NCBI RefSeq assembly: GCF_016802865.1
Contig: NZ_JAEVHM010000045.1
Coordinates: forward strand, 1 to 34,261
Origin: Micromonospora parastrephiae
GTDB taxonomy: Bacteria; Actinomycetota; Actinomycetes; Mycobacteriales; Micromonosporaceae
Direction of reading: 5' to 3'
DNA: 34,261 nt
A model generated the notes under the pieces. That model saw nothing but the letters and a program-made list of their open reading frames with translations, had not been told where the DNA came from and ran no database searches. This document shows, piece after piece, positions 7,372-15,656 of the stretch; the stretch's first letter is position 1, and each line of letters begins with the position of its first letter. A program made the translations under genes and the position numbers.

Positions 7372-8546
7372 CTCTGGGTCTCCTCTCCTCCGGTCGGCGC
7401 CCCGGCATCCGTCGGTGGCTGTCCGACCCTTTCCCGGTGGTCACGCAGTCTCATCAGCAGGCAGCCGGTGATGCCCTCGCGGTCGACGGACGTGACCAGC
7501 GCCAGACGGCCGGCAGATGGACCCGGTACGTCCGCCACCAACGCCACCGCGATCTGAACGTTCGCCGACACCGAGGCGGTGTCTCCGAGCAGGCCCCGGT
7601 GCCGCAACCGGACCGCCCGGTCACCGCCGAGCGCGTCGTCGAGCGCCCACTGCTCGGCCTCGCCGAGCGGGCCGGCCGGGGCGGCGGGCACGACGAGGTC
7701 GACCTGCTCGGGGCGTACCCCGGCTCGGCGCAGTGCCCGTGTGACGCAACGCTCCAACGCGAAACGCGCCGACGCCGGGTCCGCGAACGCGCCGAACTCG
7801 GTGGCCAGCAGATCGGCCACCGGTTCCCGCCCGCGCGCGGTGGCGGAGCTCTCCCACTCGGCGAGGAAGACCACCGCGCCTTCGCCGAGCGGCACCGGAT
7901 CGGCGTCCTGGGTGCGGGCATGCCACTCCAACCAGGCACGCTGTTCGGAGAACTCCTCGACCGCACCACACACGACGACGGCGCAGTGACCTCCGCGTTG
8001 CAGCCGCATCGCGTAGCTGAGGGCCAGCAGGCCGGTGACCGCGCCGCCGGCGACCGTCGTGTTCGGACCCTTCAGCCCGTGCCAGATGGCGCACTGGCCC
8101 GCCGCGCGGTTCATCACCGTGTTCGGGAATCGTGCCGGATCGACGTGGTACGGCTTCGCCCCGGTCAGGGAGTCACGGGTGAAGGACATCATGCTCTGCA
8201 CGCTGCCCGAGGTCGTGCCGAGCACGAGCCCGACGTCGGAGTGCGTGTCGGCCAGCCGGTCGATGGGATGCTTGGACAGCAGCAGTCCGACGGTCGCCAC
8301 GGCGATGCCGGTCGCTCGATCCATCGACCGGATGCCCTTGTTGCCCAGTAATCCGGGCAGGTCCAGGTCCGCGATCGGGGCGCCCTGCCGGTACGGCGTC
8401 CGCCAGAGGGTCGGATCCAGCTCGGCCACGGCCGTCCGACCGGATCTGATGCCCGCCGCGAGACTCTCTGCGCCGACACCCCAGGGTGACAGCGCGGCCC
8501 AGTCGGTCAGCACGAGCCGGTCACCGGTCCCCGTCTGCCTGCTCAT
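7368..8546 (-). CDS. Ketosynthase-like protein lacking the active-site Cys (KS-like 3)
   Basis: 392-residue thiolase-fold protein of the KS/chain-length-factor group. The nucleophile elbow reads GPNTTVAGGAVTG at about 160-172, with Ala169 where KSs have Cys. Neither the HGTGT motif nor the GH motif of KSs is present; the region reads VPAAPAGPLGEAEQ. It therefore cannot condense by itself. A role as a chain-length-factor or structural partner is inferred. No KS lies directly beside it: its neighbours are the enoyl reductase upstream and ACP-1 downstream, so its partner is unclear. The start is ATG at 8546 with GAGAGGGGA upstream. The ~15-residue C-terminal tail is Pro/Thr/Gly-rich. Confidence 0.82.
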   Translation of the reverse strand: MSRQTGTGDRLVLTDWAALSPWGVGAESLAAGIRSGRTAVAELDPTLWRTPYRQGAPIADLDLPGLLGNKGIRSMDRATGIAVATVGLLLSKHPIDRLADTHSDVGLVLGTTSGSVQSMMSFTRDSLTGAKPYHVDPARFPNTVMNRAAGQCAIWHGLKGPNTTVAGGAVTGLLALSYAMRLQRGGHCAVVVCGAVEEFSEQRAWLEWHARTQDADPVPLGEGAVVFLAEWESSATARGREPVADLLATEFGAFADPASARFALERCVTRALRRAGVRPEQVDLVVPAAPAGPLGEAEQWALDDALGGDRAVRLRHRGLLGDTASVSANVQIAVALVADVPGPSAGRLALVTSVDREGITGCLLMRLRDHRERVGQPPTDAGAPTGGEETQR

Positions 8547-8583
8547 GATCGTCCCCTCTCGCGCGGTGGGTGTGGCCGGCCGG

Positions 8584-9456
8584 TCATCGGTCCGCCGCGG
8601 CGGTGGTGGCGGGCGTCGCGTCGCGCGGGGCCGATCCGTTGCCCAACTCCCACGCGTTGCCCGCGGCGAGCAGCTCACCGCCGTCCACACCGATCGTGTT
8701 GCCGGTCAGCCAGGACGAGTCCGTCCCGGACAGCAGGACCACGGCCTCGGCCACGTCCTCCGGTTCGGTCAGCCGGCCGTGCGGATTGCCGCTGCCGGCC
8801 CGGGCCACGAACTCGGCGTGTTCCGGGATACGCCGCAGTGAGGGCGTCACCGTCACGCCGGCGCGCAGCGCGTTGACCGCGACCCCGTGCGGCGCCAGCT
8901 CACAGGCGAGTTGCCGAACGTGTGACTCGAGCGCCGCCTTCGCCGCCGAAACCGCGCCGTAGCTCGGTAGCGCCTGCACGACACCGGCACTGGTCATCGC
9001 GAAGACCTTCGCGCCCCGCCGCAGCAGCCGTGCCGCCACCAGGTCCTGCACCCAGTAGACGAGGCTGTGCGCCATCACGTCGACGGTCATCTCCAGTTGG
9101 CGCTGGACGAGGGTCGGCCCGTGGCCGGCCCGAGGCAGGTACGGCACGAGGGAGCCGAAGGCCAGCGAGTGCATGAGGATCCGGGGGCCCGCGCCGTCGG
9201 TCAGCTCGGCGACCAGCGGCACCAACTCCGCTCGGGTCCGGGCGCTCGCGGCGTTCATGTTCCAGAACCGCGCCTGGACCCCGTACCCCTCGATCTCCTT
9301 GACGAGGTCCGCGACGGACTCTGCGGCGGGACCGTGGTCGAAGTGGACGCCGATGATGTTGCTGCCGGCCTGGGACAGCGCCAGGGCGGTGGCCCGTCCC
9401 ATGCCGCTCGACGCGCCGAGAATCATGGACCAGCTACCGCGCAACGGGATCAACAT
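8584..9456 (-). CDS. FabI-type enoyl-ACP reductase (SDR)
   Basis: 290-residue short-chain dehydrogenase. The nucleotide motif is ILGASSGMGRA. The catalytic tyrosine and lysine are separated by six residues (Tyr-GAVSAA-Lys), which is the enoyl-ACP reductase spacing (FabI/FabL) and not the YxxxK of FabG. ILMHSLAFGSLVPYL resembles the HSxAF segment of FabI. The C-terminus has GNTIGVDGGELL. It would saturate an enoyl-ACP intermediate. Its presence in an otherwise polyene-forming operon implies at least one reduced position or a starter-derived saturated part. About 28 C-terminal residues are a low-complexity tail. The start has GAGGGAG upstream, overlapping the previous stop. Confidence 0.8.
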   Translation of the reverse strand: MLIPLRGSWSMILGASSGMGRATALALSQAGSNIIGVHFDHGPAAESVADLVKEIEGYGVQARFWNMNAASARTRAELVPLVAELTDGAGPRILMHSLAFGSLVPYLPRAGHGPTLVQRQLEMTVDVMAHSLVYWVQDLVAARLLRRGAKVFAMTSAGVVQALPSYGAVSAAKAALESHVRQLACELAPHGVAVNALRAGVTVTPSLRRIPEHAEFVARAGSGNPHGRLTEPEDVAEAVVLLSGTDSSWLTGNTIGVDGGELLAAGNAWELGNGSAPRDATPATTAAADR

Positions 9457-9465
9457 GTCACTCCC

Positions 9466-10461
9466 TCAGCTCGTGGAAGGCGTCCGGACCGGCCGGACGT
9501 AGGCGGCGGCGAGGTTCCCTCCCTCGTCGGCGGCCACCAGCAGCGACCGCCCGTCGCCGTCGTCGCGCGGCGGGTCGCACAGCTCCCGCGCCAGCCGCAG
9601 CAACGGTGTGACGCAGCCGGCGCCGGACGGCTGCACACTGCTGACGCTGTCCGGCCCCAACGCCGTCATGACGGCCCCGGCGACGGCCGACTCGTCGGTG
9701 ACGAGATGCACGGGCAGGTCCGGTCGTTCGGTTCCGGTGACCGCCCGGATCAGGGCGGTGATCCTCCGGCCGACCTGACGCGCGCCGGCCGGGTCGTGGA
9801 CGAGGCCCGGGGGTACGAAGGCGGTCCGGACGCGGCAGCCACCGACGGTGCCGGGCGGCGCGGCGCGACCGGCGGCGACCTGTCGCAGGACGAGCACCAC
9901 GGCGCCCTGCTCGCTCTGGCCCACGCGGGGCGCGTCGTCGGACAGCCGATCCTCGGTGGCCGCGGCGAGCACCATGTCGGCCCGTCCGGCCGCCAGCGCC
10001 CGTCCGCCCACCTCCACCGCCTCCAGACCGGCGACCAGCGGCGAGGTGAGCGTCAGGCTGAACCCCTTGAGGCCATGCTCCGCGCAGAGCCGACTGGCGA
10101 GGACGTTGACCGCGAAGAACGGCGCCGTCGCGGGGCTCAGCTGCTCCACGTCCTGCTCGATGAGGGTGTGGTCCATCCCGGCGAGGAGCGTGGCCGCGCC
10201 GTTGTTGGAACCCACCGCGGCGGCCCGGCGGGCGGCCGGCACGTCCGCGAGCCCCACCACGTCTTCTACGGCGCGTCGCGCCGCGGCGAGCAGGTACTGC
10301 GCGGCCGGCGGCAGGTAGCGGTAGCCGCGGCGCCCGAGCCGGGAACTCGTGTCGAACCAGGAGCTCGGGGCGGGATCGCCGGGCCGGGCCGTCGACGGAT
10401 CGTCACCTCCCGGGGTGACCACACCGACGCCGGTGACGGCGACCCAACCGGCGGAGTTCAT
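9466..10461 (-). CDS. Ketosynthase-like / chain-length-factor protein (KS-like 2)
   Basis: 331-residue truncated thiolase-fold protein. The elbow reads FSLTLTSPLVAGLEA, with Leu142 in the place of the KS Cys. HGTGT and GH motifs are not found. It is about 60 residues shorter than a full KS, including a shortened N-terminal part after residue 20. It starts with an ATGA overlap on KS-3 (10458-11636), so the two are translationally coupled. The natural inference is a KS/CLF heterodimer in which this subunit shapes the chain-length tunnel. A stand-alone function is unlikely without the catalytic residues. Confidence 0.82.
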   Translation of the reverse strand: MNSAGWVAVTGVGVVTPGGDDPSTARPGDPAPSSWFDTSSRLGRRGYRYLPPAAQYLLAAARRAVEDVVGLADVPAARRAAAVGSNNGAATLLAGMDHTLIEQDVEQLSPATAPFFAVNVLASRLCAEHGLKGFSLTLTSPLVAGLEAVEVGGRALAAGRADMVLAAATEDRLSDDAPRVGQSEQGAVVLVLRQVAAGRAAPPGTVGGCRVRTAFVPPGLVHDPAGARQVGRRITALIRAVTGTERPDLPVHLVTDESAVAGAVMTALGPDSVSSVQPSGAGCVTPLLRLARELCDPPRDDGDGRSLLVAADEGGNLAAAYVRPVRTPSTS

Positions 10462-11636
10462 GCCGCGGCCCCGGACTCGATCAGGAAGGAGGTGTTGTTC
10501 CCGCCGAACGCGTACGCGTTGACCAGGAGGCGTCGGGTGGCCAGCGGCGACGAGGTGTGCGGCAGGAACACCTTGCACTCCGGGTCCTGGCTGTCCAACG
10601 GGACGTTGGGCGGGACGGTGCCGTGCCGGAGGATCAGCGTCGCGGCGACCGCGGCCAGTGCCGCGGCTGCGCCACCGGTGTGCCCGACCAGCGCCTTGAG
10701 GCTGTACAGCGGCACGTCCAGCGTCGCCGCACCGAGCACCTGGCGCAGCGCCTGACTCTCCACCACGTCGTTGAGCTGGGTTCCGGTGCCGTGCGGGATG
10801 ACGCACCCGAGCCGGCCCCCGGTCACTCCGGCACCGTCGGCCGTGTCCTGGCCCAGCGCCTGCCGCATCGCGCGCACGATCTGTTCGGCGCTCGGCTCCG
10901 GCGCCGTCGGGTGGTACGCGTCGCAGCTCCACCCCGACTGTCCGAGCCTCGCCAGCGGCACGGCGTCGCGGGCGGCGGCGTGTTCGGCCGATTCCAGGAC
11001 CAGCATGGCGGCCCCTTCGCCGAACACCGTGCCCCGACGGTGCCGGTCGAACGGCCGGCACCGGACCGGGTCCGCCGCCCGCATCCGGTCGAAGCACCCG
11101 ACCGCGACCCGGGAGTAGGCGTCGGCGCCACCGGCGAGCACGAGATCGGCCTCGCCGACACGGATCATGTCCGCCGCGATGCCCAACGCGTAGCCACTGG
11201 CGGAGCAGGCGTTGCTGACGCTGGTGTTGGCGCCGGTGGCCCTGAGCCGATCGCCGAGATGAGCCGCCACCGAGAAGGTCGGTTCCGGACCCGGCGTGCC
11301 GCCGGCCGCGCGCGTCTGCTCCTCCCGGCCGGTCTCCCCCATGCAGGTGCCGACGACGACGTTGAGCGGCGCGGGTGGACGGGTACCGACGGGCAGACCA
11401 GCGTTGTCCAGAGCCTCGGTCGCCGCGGCGACCGCGAGCCGGGAGGCCGCGCCGGGAGCCGCGGGCAGCGACTCGGTCGGCGCGAGGTACATGTACGGAC
11501 GCCGACCCGGGGCGTACGGGTCGGGGAGCCGGTCCGGCAGCCGGACCGGCGCCTGGCACATCGCCTGCCACAGCGCCGCGGAGCCGACACCGTGGCAGGT
11601 GACCGCGCCCACGCCGGTGATGACGACGTCTCTCAT
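10458..11636 (-). CDS. Type II PKS ketosynthase (KS-3)
   Basis: 392-residue beta-ketoacyl-ACP synthase II-type enzyme. The full catalytic triad is seen: Cys144 in SNACSASG, His282 in PHGTGT and His319 in LVGHT. The C-terminal NAYAFGGNNTSFLI is the conserved gatekeeping-loop region of KAS I/II. It carries out decarboxylative condensation of malonyl-ACP with the growing chain. It overlaps the thioesterase upstream (ATGA) and KS-like 2 downstream (ATGA), the latter being its probable heterodimer partner. A roughly 20-residue segment after residue 27 is Pro/Arg-rich compared with KS-1 and KS-2. Confidence 0.92.
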   Translation of the reverse strand: MRDVVITGVGAVTCHGVGSAALWQAMCQAPVRLPDRLPDPYAPGRRPYMYLAPTESLPAAPGAASRLAVAAATEALDNAGLPVGTRPPAPLNVVVGTCMGETGREEQTRAAGGTPGPEPTFSVAAHLGDRLRATGANTSVSNACSASGYALGIAADMIRVGEADLVLAGGADAYSRVAVGCFDRMRAADPVRCRPFDRHRRGTVFGEGAAMLVLESAEHAAARDAVPLARLGQSGWSCDAYHPTAPEPSAEQIVRAMRQALGQDTADGAGVTGGRLGCVIPHGTGTQLNDVVESQALRQVLGAATLDVPLYSLKALVGHTGGAAAALAAVAATLILRHGTVPPNVPLDSQDPECKVFLPHTSSPLATRRLLVNAYAFGGNNTSFLIESGAAA

Positions 11637-12607
11637 TCGCGTGGCTCCCCGGCGGCGGTACGGCCCCGGCCCCGCGCCGCCCCGGCCCCGGCGGGCGACG
11701 CCGACAACGCGCCGAGCATCCGCTCGTCGAACTCGACCAGGCGCCAGTCCCGTCGGTTCTCGATCAGGGCGTACCCGTGGGTGATCCGACCCACCGCGAC
11801 GTGTCGACGTTCGCCCTGATCCTGGACGTACCAGTCCAGTCGGGCGTCGTAGGTGAGGCCCTTGAAGACGTTCTCGACCGTGAAGACCAGGTCGACCTCC
11901 TGCTCCATCCGGACCTCGTCGAGGATGGTGACGCGCGAGCGGGGCACGACGGGGATCCAGTCCTGCTCGTCGAGCAGCGTGCGGATCGAGATGCCGCGCT
12001 GCTCCAGGAAGAGGTCCACCGCCTCCTCCATCAGCCGCAGGTAGCCGGACATCTGCAGCCGCTCGGTGAAGTGGCAGTAGAAGTACGGGATGCGCCAGCG
12101 CCAGTGGAACTCGTTGCCGCCCGGCGCGGCCGTGGAGACCCGTTCCGCTCGGCGGATCGCCGCCGTGGTGACCGGTCGCAGCTCCGGCGGCACCTCCGGC
12201 GCGTTGTCGCTGTCCTGCCGCAGGACGACCCGCACCCGCGCGGTGGCCGCCCGGACCGGCTCGTCGCCGTCCACGTGCAGGACGACGGAGAAGACGAGTT
12301 CTCCGCCGACCGGGTCGATCGCGGTCACCTCCGCCAGCACCACGTCGTCGACATGGAACGCGTGCAGGATGCGGGTGTCCAGGTCGACGAGGTCCACGCC
12401 GAGGCCGTACCGCTCGTACAGCCCGCCGGGCGCCAGACCACCGGCCCGCAGATGCTCCAGCACCGCCTCCTCGACCAGGTAGTTGACGTGTTTGAAGCCG
12501 ATCCAGGTGCAGATGTTGGCGCCCTCGTAGCGGGGCCGCAGCCGGGTGCGGGTCCGCTCGCGCAGTACGGCGTCGAGGCTCGGTCCGGCGATATGTGTCG
12601 TGGTCAC
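11633..12607 (-). CDS. Double-hotdog acyl thioesterase-like protein
   Basis: 324 residues containing two hotdog domains of the 4-hydroxybenzoyl-CoA thioesterase type. The first spans about 25-160 (TWIGFKHVNYLVEEAVLEHL) and the second about 185-310 (FYCHFTERLQMSGYLRLMEEAVD). Each has the helix with His/Asn-Tyr-Leu and Glu that carries catalytic residues in the family. It probably cleaves or edits acyl thioesters, or has become a dehydratase-like or transfer enzyme; the sequence cannot decide. The start is a GTG overlapping the hydrolase stop (GTGA). The tail after 300 is Ala/Gly/Arg-rich and likely disordered. Confidence 0.8.
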   Translation of the reverse strand: MTTTHIAGPSLDAVLRERTRTRLRPRYEGANICTWIGFKHVNYLVEEAVLEHLRAGGLAPGGLYERYGLGVDLVDLDTRILHAFHVDDVVLAEVTAIDPVGGELVFSVVLHVDGDEPVRAATARVRVVLRQDSDNAPEVPPELRPVTTAAIRRAERVSTAAPGGNEFHWRWRIPYFYCHFTERLQMSGYLRLMEEAVDLFLEQRGISIRTLLDEQDWIPVVPRSRVTILDEVRMEQEVDLVFTVENVFKGLTYDARLDWYVQDQGERRHVAVGRITHGYALIENRRDWRLVEFDERMLGALSASPAGAGAARGRGRTAAGEPRE

Positions 12608-13478
12608 AGCAGCTCCAGGGGTACGTCGACGATGGGCAACGGGGACGGCGGCGCGTTCACCGCGAGGAAGTCCTGGACGACGGAGGTGAACCAGGGCGGG
12701 TGTTCCACCATGGCGAAGTGGCCGCTGGCGGCGACCCGGGCGAGCCGTCCCGCCGGCAGGGCCTCGGCGAGCGCCTCGACGTCCTCGATGGGTACGGCGA
12801 GGTCCCGGCGGCCGCCGATCACCAGGACCGGAACCAGCACCCCGCTCAGGTCCAGGAACGGGGTACGCAGGTAGGAGTCGAAAAACCGCATCCACCCGTA
12901 CGGGCCGACCCGCTCGCGCAGCCGCAGGGCCATCTGCTCCACCACCTCGTTCGGTGGAGGGTGGGCGGCGGACACCCGGATCCCTTCGGCGAGGATGCGG
13001 TGGAAGTCGTTGAGGTAGTAGCTGATGTCCGACCAGTGGAAGCGCTCCGGCGTGGCCCGGTAGAACGGCGAGACCAGGACGACCGCCTGCAGCCGGTCCG
13101 GTACTCGTCGGCAGAGCAGCTCCAGCACCGCGTTCGCGGCGAACGAGTGGGCGATGACCACGTCCGCGCCACGCGGCACTCCGGCGAGCGCCTCGGCCAC
13201 CACGTCGGTGGTGCGCCACCGGCGGCCTGCCAGCGTGGGTCTCCCCCGGAAGCCCAGGGCAGTTCGGCGCCCCACAGTTCGATCTCGGCAGGCACCCGCT
13301 GGGCGTAGGGTCGCCAGATCGTCGGGCTGCCGGCGAGGCCGTTGAGCAGCAGCACCCGCTGACACGAGAGGCCACGTGCGGGCCGCAACCGGTGCACCCG
13401 GACCGGGTGCCGGGCCGTGACCACCGGCGCGGACACGGGAGCGGGCGCCGGATCACGGGGCCACCGCGGGGCGGTCAC
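12604..13478 (-). CDS. Alpha/beta hydrolase (discrete thioesterase-like), frameshifted
   Basis: An alpha/beta-hydrolase split over two frames. From GTG 13478 the first frame gives the N-terminal strand VLLLNGLAGSPTIWRPYA and ELWGAELPW. The rest is in another frame: TTDVVAEALAGVP, nucleophile region VIAHSFAANAV (Ser in a relaxed GxSxG), PVLVIGGRRDLAVP (Asp) and AASGHFAMVEHP (His). The switch must lie between about 13215 and 13256 and needs one extra base, giving about 291 residues. It could hydrolyse stalled ACP thioesters or release the acyl chain. Both ends overlap neighbours by 4 nt, so the gene's extent is well fixed. Either a sequencing error or a real lesion is possible. Confidence 0.82.
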
Positions 13479-14497
13479 CGGGACGCTCCGGCGGTGAGTA
13501 CCAGGGCGGAGGTGGCGTCGTCGAAGCGGGCCTCGGCGGTGGTGGGCGCACCGACGCCGGCGGTGGCCAACACCGATCCCGGTCCCCCGTCGGCCAGCCA
13601 GGCGGCGCCGGCCGCACACTGCAGGACGCCGAGGGCGCCGGAGCTGCGCCCGAGCACGGTGGTGAGGTCCAGTTCCGCGGCGGCCCGCACCGCCGAGGGC
13701 AGTTCGGCCTGGTGGAGGCGGAAGCCGCTGGGCCGCTCCGGCGGAAACCACAGTCCCACCGGCGCGTCCGGCGGGCACACCGCGCGGGTCGCCTCGTCGT
13801 GGGAGCCAGCGCGGGCATACCGGTCGATGGTGGCGAGTACGCGGGCCTGCCGGGCGGCGGCGACTTCGGCGCCCTCCAGGACCAGCCCCACCGCGCCGTC
13901 GAAGAGCGTGTCCGGTCCGGACGGTCCGTCCGCGGGGGTGTCCCCGCGATCCGGCGCGGTCAGTCGGCGTACCGGCTCGGTCACCGGCTCGACCCCGACC
14001 ACCAGCATCCGCTCGACACGGCCGGAGCGGATCATCGTCCGGGCCCAGTGGACCGCGTCGAGTCCGGAGGTGGGGCCGTTGCAGAAGGTCAGGTTGACGC
14101 CGCGCAGACCGAAGGTGATCGCGAGCCACGACGCGATCACGTTGCTGGCCGTGTTGGGCAGCAGCATCGGGCTGGTGGCGAGGTACGTCTCGTCCGCGAT
14201 GGTGCGGACGGTGTCGCACACCGTGTCCACGTTGCCCAGGTTGGAGCTGACCACGACGCCGGTGTCGAGGTGCGGTGGTGTCGCCCGGTTGGTCGGCAGC
14301 CCGGCGTCGCGCAGCGCGGCCTCGCCGGCGACGAGCCCGAGCCGGGTCGCCCGGTCCTTGTAGCGGTGCCCGCGACCGGTGATGCGGTCGGTCGGGTCGT
14401 CGTCGCCGCGCACCGGATCGGGGCCGAGCAGGTCGCCGACGCCGCGCACGCCGGCGATGGCGGTCCCGATGCCGGTCACCACCACGGGATCGGGCAT
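13475..14497 (-). CDS. Ketosynthase-like / chain-length-factor protein (KS-like 1)
   Basis: 340-residue thiolase-fold protein. The elbow reads NLTFCNGPTSGLDA with Pro142 where the KS Cys would be; the nearby Cys139 is three residues off and not equivalent. HGTGT is absent. It starts directly after the TAG stop of KS-2 (14498), with no intervening base. This points to coupled expression and a KS-2/KS-like 1 heterodimer. By analogy with type II PKSs it would be the chain-length factor, though it lacks the Gln that aromatic-PKS CLFs carry at this site. Confidence 0.83.
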   Translation of the reverse strand: MPDPVVVTGIGTAIAGVRGVGDLLGPDPVRGDDDPTDRITGRGHRYKDRATRLGLVAGEAALRDAGLPTNRATPPHLDTGVVVSSNLGNVDTVCDTVRTIADETYLATSPMLLPNTASNVIASWLAITFGLRGVNLTFCNGPTSGLDAVHWARTMIRSGRVERMLVVGVEPVTEPVRRLTAPDRGDTPADGPSGPDTLFDGAVGLVLEGAEVAAARQARVLATIDRYARAGSHDEATRAVCPPDAPVGLWFPPERPSGFRLHQAELPSAVRAAAELDLTTVLGRSSGALGVLQCAAGAAWLADGGPGSVLATAGVGAPTTAEARFDDATSALVLTAGASR

Positions 14498-15640
14498 CTA
14501 CATCACCTTCTCGACGATGGCGACGGCGTTCAACCCGCCGAATCCGAAGGAGTGGACCTGCGCGGTGCGTACCGGCGCGCGCAGTTCCCGGTCGGCCACC
14601 AGGCCGAAGCCGGCCACCTCCTCGATCGGTCGGACCAGGCCGACCACGGGCGGTATCCGGCCCTCGCGCATCGCGCGGACGGCGACGACGAGGCTGTGCA
14701 GACCGGAGGCGCCGGCGGTGTGCCCGGTCATCGACTTGATCGCGGTCATCCGACAGGACCGGACGTCGTCGGCGAAGACCGACCGCAGCGCCTCTGCCTC
14801 AGCCTCGTCGTTGCGGGGGGTGCCGGTGCCGTGGAGCATGACCAGGTCGATCTCGGCGGGCTTGGTGCCGGCCCGGCGGTGCGCGTCGGCGATGACCGAC
14901 GCGATGCTCTCCGCGTCCGGGGCGGACGGGTGGTAGGCGTCGCAGTTCAGCCCGACGCCGCGGACCCTGGCGTGCGGCCGGCCGCCGGCCGGGCCGTCGG
15001 ACTCGCGGCGCAGCACGATCGCCACCGCGCCGTCGCCCTGCAACATGCCCCGACGGTCCCGGTCGAACGGGCGCACCGCCTCGGGAGCCAGCGGGTAGAC
15101 CCGGTCGAGCATTCCGTAGGTGCTCTCGGTGATGGTGTCCACCCCGGCGACCACCACGGAGTCGGCCTCGCCCAGTTCGAGCAGGTCGGCCGCCAACCCC
15201 AGGGCGTAGAGCGACGCCGAGCAGGCGTTGGCGACCGTGTAGGTGCGGGTCGCGCCGAAGCGGCGGCGCAGGGCGGTGCCGAAGTGCAGGTCCCGCAGGT
15301 CGAAGGGGACGTCGTCCCGCCAGCTCAACTCGACCGAGCGCAGCTCCCGCAGGGTGGTGCCGATCAGCACCGGCACGTCGGACAGGTCCCCGTCGTGACC
15401 GGCGTCGGTCAGGGCCTGCTGCACCGCCTGTTCCAGCCATCGGGTCGCCCGCAGCGTCAGGTCCTCCCCCGACTGTGGACGATCGTCGATCTCGTAGGCG
15501 TGCCGGGCCCGGAAGCGGGTGGGGTCGAATCCCCGCAGCGGGCCGACCCCGCTGCGTCCGGCGCAGAGCGCGTCGAAGATGGCGGGGACGTCGTCGCCGA
15601 CCGCCGCGACCGCGCCCATTCCCGTGATCAGCGCGCTCAC
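14498..15640 (-). CDS. Type II PKS ketosynthase (KS-2)
   Basis: 380-residue ketosynthase with Cys140 (TVANACSAS), His270 (LHGTGT) and His307 (MTGHTAG), so catalytically competent. After the nucleophile it reads SASLYALG instead of the usual SSG/SAG, an unusual loop in which Gly is replaced by Leu. HSFGFGGLNAVAIVE closes the fold. The start is GTG at 15640 with GGGAGG 6 nt upstream. It abuts KS-like 1 without a gap, its likely partner. It carries out chain extension with malonyl units on ACP. Confidence 0.91.
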   Translation of the reverse strand: MSALITGMGAVAAVGDDVPAIFDALCAGRSGVGPLRGFDPTRFRARHAYEIDDRPQSGEDLTLRATRWLEQAVQQALTDAGHDGDLSDVPVLIGTTLRELRSVELSWRDDVPFDLRDLHFGTALRRRFGATRTYTVANACSASLYALGLAADLLELGEADSVVVAGVDTITESTYGMLDRVYPLAPEAVRPFDRDRRGMLQGDGAVAIVLRRESDGPAGGRPHARVRGVGLNCDAYHPSAPDAESIASVIADAHRRAGTKPAEIDLVMLHGTGTPRNDEAEAEALRSVFADDVRSCRMTAIKSMTGHTAGASGLHSLVVAVRAMREGRIPPVVGLVRPIEEVAGFGLVADRELRAPVRTAQVHSFGFGGLNAVAIVEKVM

Positions 15641-15656
15641 CTGCGACCTCCCGCGT

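Noticed and set aside
10556..11819. Plus-strand frame of 420 residues opposite KS-3
   Set aside because: No recognisable motif; a shadow of the KS-3 gene.
11633..13456. A 607-residue hydrolase-thioesterase fusion
   Set aside because: The N-terminal half is out-of-frame antisense-like sequence. The thioesterase has a clear GTG start coupled to the hydrolase stop.
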